Below are positions 8,654 through 10,564 of a DNA stretch of 10,564 nucleotides, one piece after another. The notes under the pieces were generated by a model, which was not told where the DNA came from, did not search any database, and saw only the letters and a list, made by a program, of their open reading frames with translations. The stretch comes from a bacterium (GTDB taxonomy: Bacteria > JAMCPX01), in assembly GCA_021815065.1 (NCBI GenBank), contig JAKAHI010000017.1:1-10564 (forward strand), written 5' to 3'. Position numbers and translations under genes: made by a program. Numbering within the stretch: position 1 is the stretch's first letter; each line of letters starts with the position of its first letter.

Positions 8654-10099
8654 TTATTTTGCTATGCTGAGCACTACCCTTCTGTTCCTTGCTTCCGTTG
8701 TTTTTGTCTGCCCGAACTTTTTTGTTGTTCCCATGGGCTTTATCATAAGACGTCCCGAAGAAACTCCATACCGTTCGAGTGCCATCTTAACCCAGAGAGT
8801 TCTGTAATAGGACAATTCCTTGTTATATGCCTCAGGACCGTATGCATCGCTATAACCCTGTATAATCAGTTTCAGATGTTCATGCTCATTCATATAATCT
8901 GCAACGCGCTTTAAACCTTCCTCCGCATTCTTCGACAACACTGCTTCGTTGCTCTTAAAAATGAGGGGTACCGGAGTTACGACAATACCGTGTATAATTT
9001 TAATCTTCCGGAGTGCAGGGGTAACCGGTGCAGCAGGGACTACCATGGCAATTTCTTTTTCTGCCTTATGCTTTTTTTCGGCAGGTGCAGGAACAGCCGG
9101 TGGGGCCGATACCGTTGGTGGAGGTACATTTGATACAGAAGGGGCCTCTGGTGAAGGCGCCGGAGGCGTAACATTTATAACATTGGCTTGCATGTTTTCC
9201 TCTGAAGTTGCCTGTTCGGTAGATGTTGGTGAGGTGGGAGGTGATCCCGGTGCTGTCGTCGGACTTTCCTCCATACCCAGCGGTGCTAATGCCTCTGGTG
9301 CTGCAGAAGGGCTTGTTCCGATGCCTGCAAGGGGTGGCGCAGCCTCCAACGTAGTCGTCGGACTTTCTTCCATGCCCAGCGGTGCCAATGCCTCGGGCGC
9401 TGCAGAAGGGCTTGTTCCGATCCCGGCAAGGGGTACAGCCTCCAACGAAGTCGTCGGGCTTTCCTCCATACCCATTGGTGACAATGCCTCGGGCGCTGCA
9501 GAAGGGCTTGTTCCGATCCCGGCAAGGGGTGGTACAGCCTCTAACGAAGTCGTCGGGCTTTCCTCCATGCCCATTGGTGCTAATGCCTCTGGTGCTGTAG
9601 AGGGGGTTAACTCCAAACCTCCCTGTAATGGTGTTGTCGAAGTCATTTGCATGCCCTGTAAAGCCGGTTCAGCGGCAGTCTGTTCTTCGGTCTTGGATAT
9701 AGTTATTACGATATCATTCCCGTCAGCAGAGGTAGTGTAAGAAAGCGGCTTTTCCAGTGTTATCGTTATTCTCGATGAATATCCTGTGCTCTCCCCGAGC
9801 TGTGTAACCGCTATTTTTTTTACAAATCCATTTTCCACACTCATACTGCCTGAGACGTTTGCAGCATCCGTAGATGCAAGGTCAACACTAATAGACGGAG
9901 GTGATTTTGTTTTAAAAGCTGCATACTGCGGCAGATTATTGGTTTTTACCGTTATGATCGTAGCGGTATCGGCATCATTCACCTTGATATCCAGGAGCTT
10001 TGAATTGAGCCCCGGAGGTGCAACTATACCGCTGGCGCATGAACCGAACATAAGTACAACCAGTAATAATCCGACTCTTCTAAAATTGTTTTTATTCAT
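8654..10099 (-). CDS. Envelope lipoprotein: AMIN domain, tandem repeats, OmpA-like C-terminus
   Basis: This 481-residue protein probably anchors the outer membrane to peptidoglycan. A signal peptide (RRVGLLLVVLMFGSC) ends at Cys21, a lipobox with Phe at -3. Residues about 34-136 resemble an AMIN domain, known from AmiC and PilQ to bind the cell wall (SISVDLAS, SRITITLEKPLSYTT, DIVITISK). Residues 163-288 are four copies of a 32-33 residue repeat (LAGIGTSPSAAPEAL / APLGMEESPTT). A Pro/Ala-rich linker (about 289-365) leads to an OmpA-like domain (about 377-481). The domain has GYSD in place of the usual GHTD, but keeps Asp418, LSYYR with Arg433, and EARNRRV, the residues that hold diaminopimelate in OmpA and Pal. 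The open frame extends 43 codons further upstream to an ATG at 10228, but the start at 10099 has an ideal AGGAGG, a proper signal peptide and a promoter just upstream. It is a single-gene unit with its own terminator. The cellular role beyond wall binding is unknown to me. Confidence 0.9.
   Translation of the reverse strand: MNKNNFRRVGLLLVVLMFGSCASGIVAPPGLNSKLLDIKVNDADTATIITVKTNNLPQYAAFKTKSPPSISVDLASTDAANVSGSMSVENGFVKKIAVTQLGESTGYSSRITITLEKPLSYTTSADGNDIVITISKTEEQTAAEPALQGMQMTSTTPLQGGLELTPSTAPEALAPMGMEESPTTSLEAVPPLAGIGTSPSAAPEALSPMGMEESPTTSLEAVPLAGIGTSPSAAPEALAPLGMEESPTTTLEAAPPLAGIGTSPSAAPEALAPLGMEESPTTAPGSPPTSPTSTEQATSEENMQANVINVTPPAPSPEAPSVSNVPPPTVSAPPAVPAPAEKKHKAEKEIAMVVPAAPVTPALRKIKIIHGIVVTPVPLIFKSNEAVLSKNAEEGLKRVADYMNEHEHLKLIIQGYSDAYGPEAYNKELSYYRTLWVKMALERYGVSSGRLMIKPMGTTKKFGQTKTTEARNRRVVLSIAK
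9236..9613 (-). repeat. Tandem coding repeat, about 99 bases, four units
   Basis: The central part of the lipoprotein gene is a direct repeat at the DNA level. The plus-strand word GCTGCAGAAGGGCTTGTTCC starts at 9300, 9399 and 9495, giving periods of 99 and 96 bases. The first and last units are more diverged. The 96-base unit lacks one proline codon (AVPLAG against AVPPLAG), so the frame is kept. Units differ mainly by scattered substitutions, many of them synonymous, indicating duplication followed by drift under coding constraint. Confidence 0.95.
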
Positions 10100-10104
10100 C
10101 AGTG

Positions 10105-10110
10105 CCTCCT
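10105..10110 (-). promoter_or_regulatory. Ribosome-binding site deciding the lipoprotein start
   Basis: A perfect AGGAGG on the minus strand lies five bases (CACTG) before the ATG at 10099. This fixes the lipoprotein start there rather than at the in-frame ATG at 10228, which lies upstream of the predicted promoter. Confidence 0.85.
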
Positions 10111-10121
10111 CATTTTTTTTC

Positions 10122-10150
10122 TTTATAGCATAAAGCATACTGTAGTTCAA
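10122..10150 (-). promoter_or_regulatory. Promoter of the AMIN-OmpA lipoprotein gene
   Basis: On the minus strand there is a -35 TTGAAC (10150-10145), a 17-base spacer and a -10 TATAAA (10127-10122). A TG one base before the -10 makes an extended element. Transcription would start near 10115, giving a leader of about 16 bases that just contains the AGGAGG site. Confidence 0.6.
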
Positions 10151-10153
10151 TGT

Positions 10154-10182
10154 ATTATAATTATCATATACTTTATATCTAA
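10154..10182 (-). promoter_or_regulatory. Possible second, upstream promoter of the lipoprotein gene
   Basis: A perfect -10 TATAAT (10159-10154) sits 17 bases from a weak -35 TTAGAT (10182-10177) on the minus strand. It would be in tandem with the stronger candidate downstream. The whole stretch is AT-rich, so chance matches are likely. Confidence 0.3.
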
Positions 10183-10255
10183 GTTTTTGTAGTATAACAT
10201 AACATAAGAAAATATGCAAAAGAAACAAAAGAAGTGGATAATTTTATGGACAATG

Positions 10256-10272
10256 CTTTACCTTTGCTAAAG
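10256..10272. promoter_or_regulatory. Small inverted repeat upstream of the flavodiiron gene
   Basis: CTTTA and TAAAG face each other across seven bases, 19 bases before the plus-strand ATG. It could be an operator half-site pair, but five-base arms in AT-rich DNA are weak evidence. I found no convincing plus-strand -35/-10 pair for the downstream gene. Confidence 0.2.
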
Positions 10273-10290
10273 TAGAGGAAGGAGATCTGT

Positions 10291-10564
10291 ATGGGATTGA
10301 AAAAGATAAAAGATAATGTATTTTGGGCCGGGGCGGTTGACTGGGACAGAAGGCTGTTTGACTCCCTCATCCCGATACCGGATGGTACAAGCTATAATGC
10401 ATACCTGGTTTACGGCAAAGACAAGACAATCCTTCTGGATACGGTGGATCCGTCAATGACGCACGTACTGATGGACAATCTCAAGGATGTCAAGAATATA
10501 GATTTCATCGTCTCTCACCATGCCGAGCAGGATCATTCTGGCTCCCTGCCCGCTGTTCTGGAAA
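10291..10564 (+). CDS. Flavodiiron protein (A-type flavoprotein), N-terminal fragment
   Basis: The first 91 residues of a flavodiiron protein are present; the gene runs off the window. The family reduces O2 to water or NO to N2O in the cytoplasm at a diiron site in a metallo-beta-lactamase-like domain, using FMN in a flavodoxin-like domain. Visible features are WAGAVDWDRRLFDSLIPIPDG and TSYNAYLVYG, followed by ILLDTVDPSM and the iron-ligand motif HAEQDHSGSLP. That motif gives H77-x-E79-x-D81-H82, the HxExDH signature with the Glu typical of this family and unlike hydrolase members. The start has AAGGAG six bases upstream. The remaining ligands, the flavodoxin domain and any C-terminal rubredoxin extension lie outside the window, so O2 versus NO preference cannot be judged. 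It is divergent from the lipoprotein gene. Confidence 0.93.
   Translation, partial: MGLKKIKDNVFWAGAVDWDRRLFDSLIPIPDGTSYNAYLVYGKDKTILLDTVDPSMTHVLMDNLKDVKNIDFIVSHHAEQDHSGSLPAVLE

Noticed and set aside
9286..9613. Regularly spaced repeats that could suggest a CRISPR array
   Set aside because: Units are contiguous 96-99 base copies with no unique spacers and they encode a continuous protein repeat in frame.
8949..9740. A 263-codon open frame on the plus strand opposite the lipoprotein repeats
   Set aside because: It is a mirror of the repetitive Ala/Pro/Ser coding sequence; repetition keeps stops absent. The minus-strand frame has the signal peptide, domains, promoter and terminator.
10100..10228. 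A longer lipoprotein start at the ATG at 10228
   Set aside because: It would bury the signal peptide behind 43 extra residues, lies upstream of the best promoter, and lacks the AGGAGG site present at 10099.

Overview
The window looks like a chromosomal segment of an anaerobic or microaerobic Gram-negative (diderm) bacterium. The evidence for a diderm is a complete tripartite RND efflux system with an outer-membrane channel, lipoprotein signal peptides, and an OmpA-type peptidoglycan-binding lipoprotein. The start of a flavodiiron (A-type flavoprotein) gene points to an anaerobe that handles O2 or NO. The gene set would fit a deltaproteobacterium-like or Nitrospirota-like lineage, but no taxonomic marker here settles this. 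I see no phage, IS element, CRISPR array, tRNA or rRNA.

Layout, left to right. Positions 1-2583 (minus) hold the first 861 codons of mfd, the transcription-repair coupling factor; its 3' end lies outside the window. A short gap (2584-2689) carries a good sigma70-like promoter placed so close to the mfd start that the transcript would be nearly leaderless. Positions 2690-8465 (minus) are a compact three-gene efflux operon transcribed in the order outer-membrane factor, lipoprotein periplasmic adaptor, RND inner-membrane pump. The last two genes overlap by ATGA. A short intergenic stretch (8466-8653) holds an intrinsic terminator for the next gene upstream. Positions 8654-10099 (minus) encode an envelope lipoprotein with an AMIN domain, a tandem array of about 33-residue repeats, a Pro/Ala-rich linker and a C-terminal OmpA-like domain. 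An AT-rich divergent intergenic region (10100-10290) has promoter candidates facing that gene. At 10291 a flavodiiron protein gene begins on the plus strand and runs off the window end.

The three efflux genes should form one trans-envelope pump: the RND trimer captures substrate, the adaptor bridges the periplasm, and the TolC-like trimer is the exit duct. The AMIN/OmpA lipoprotein probably ties the outer membrane to peptidoglycan. Mfd and the flavodiiron protein look like unrelated neighbours. No dedicated regulator of the efflux operon lies inside the window. The most unusual item is the repeat-bearing AMIN-OmpA lipoprotein; the rest is well-known families in ordinary arrangements.
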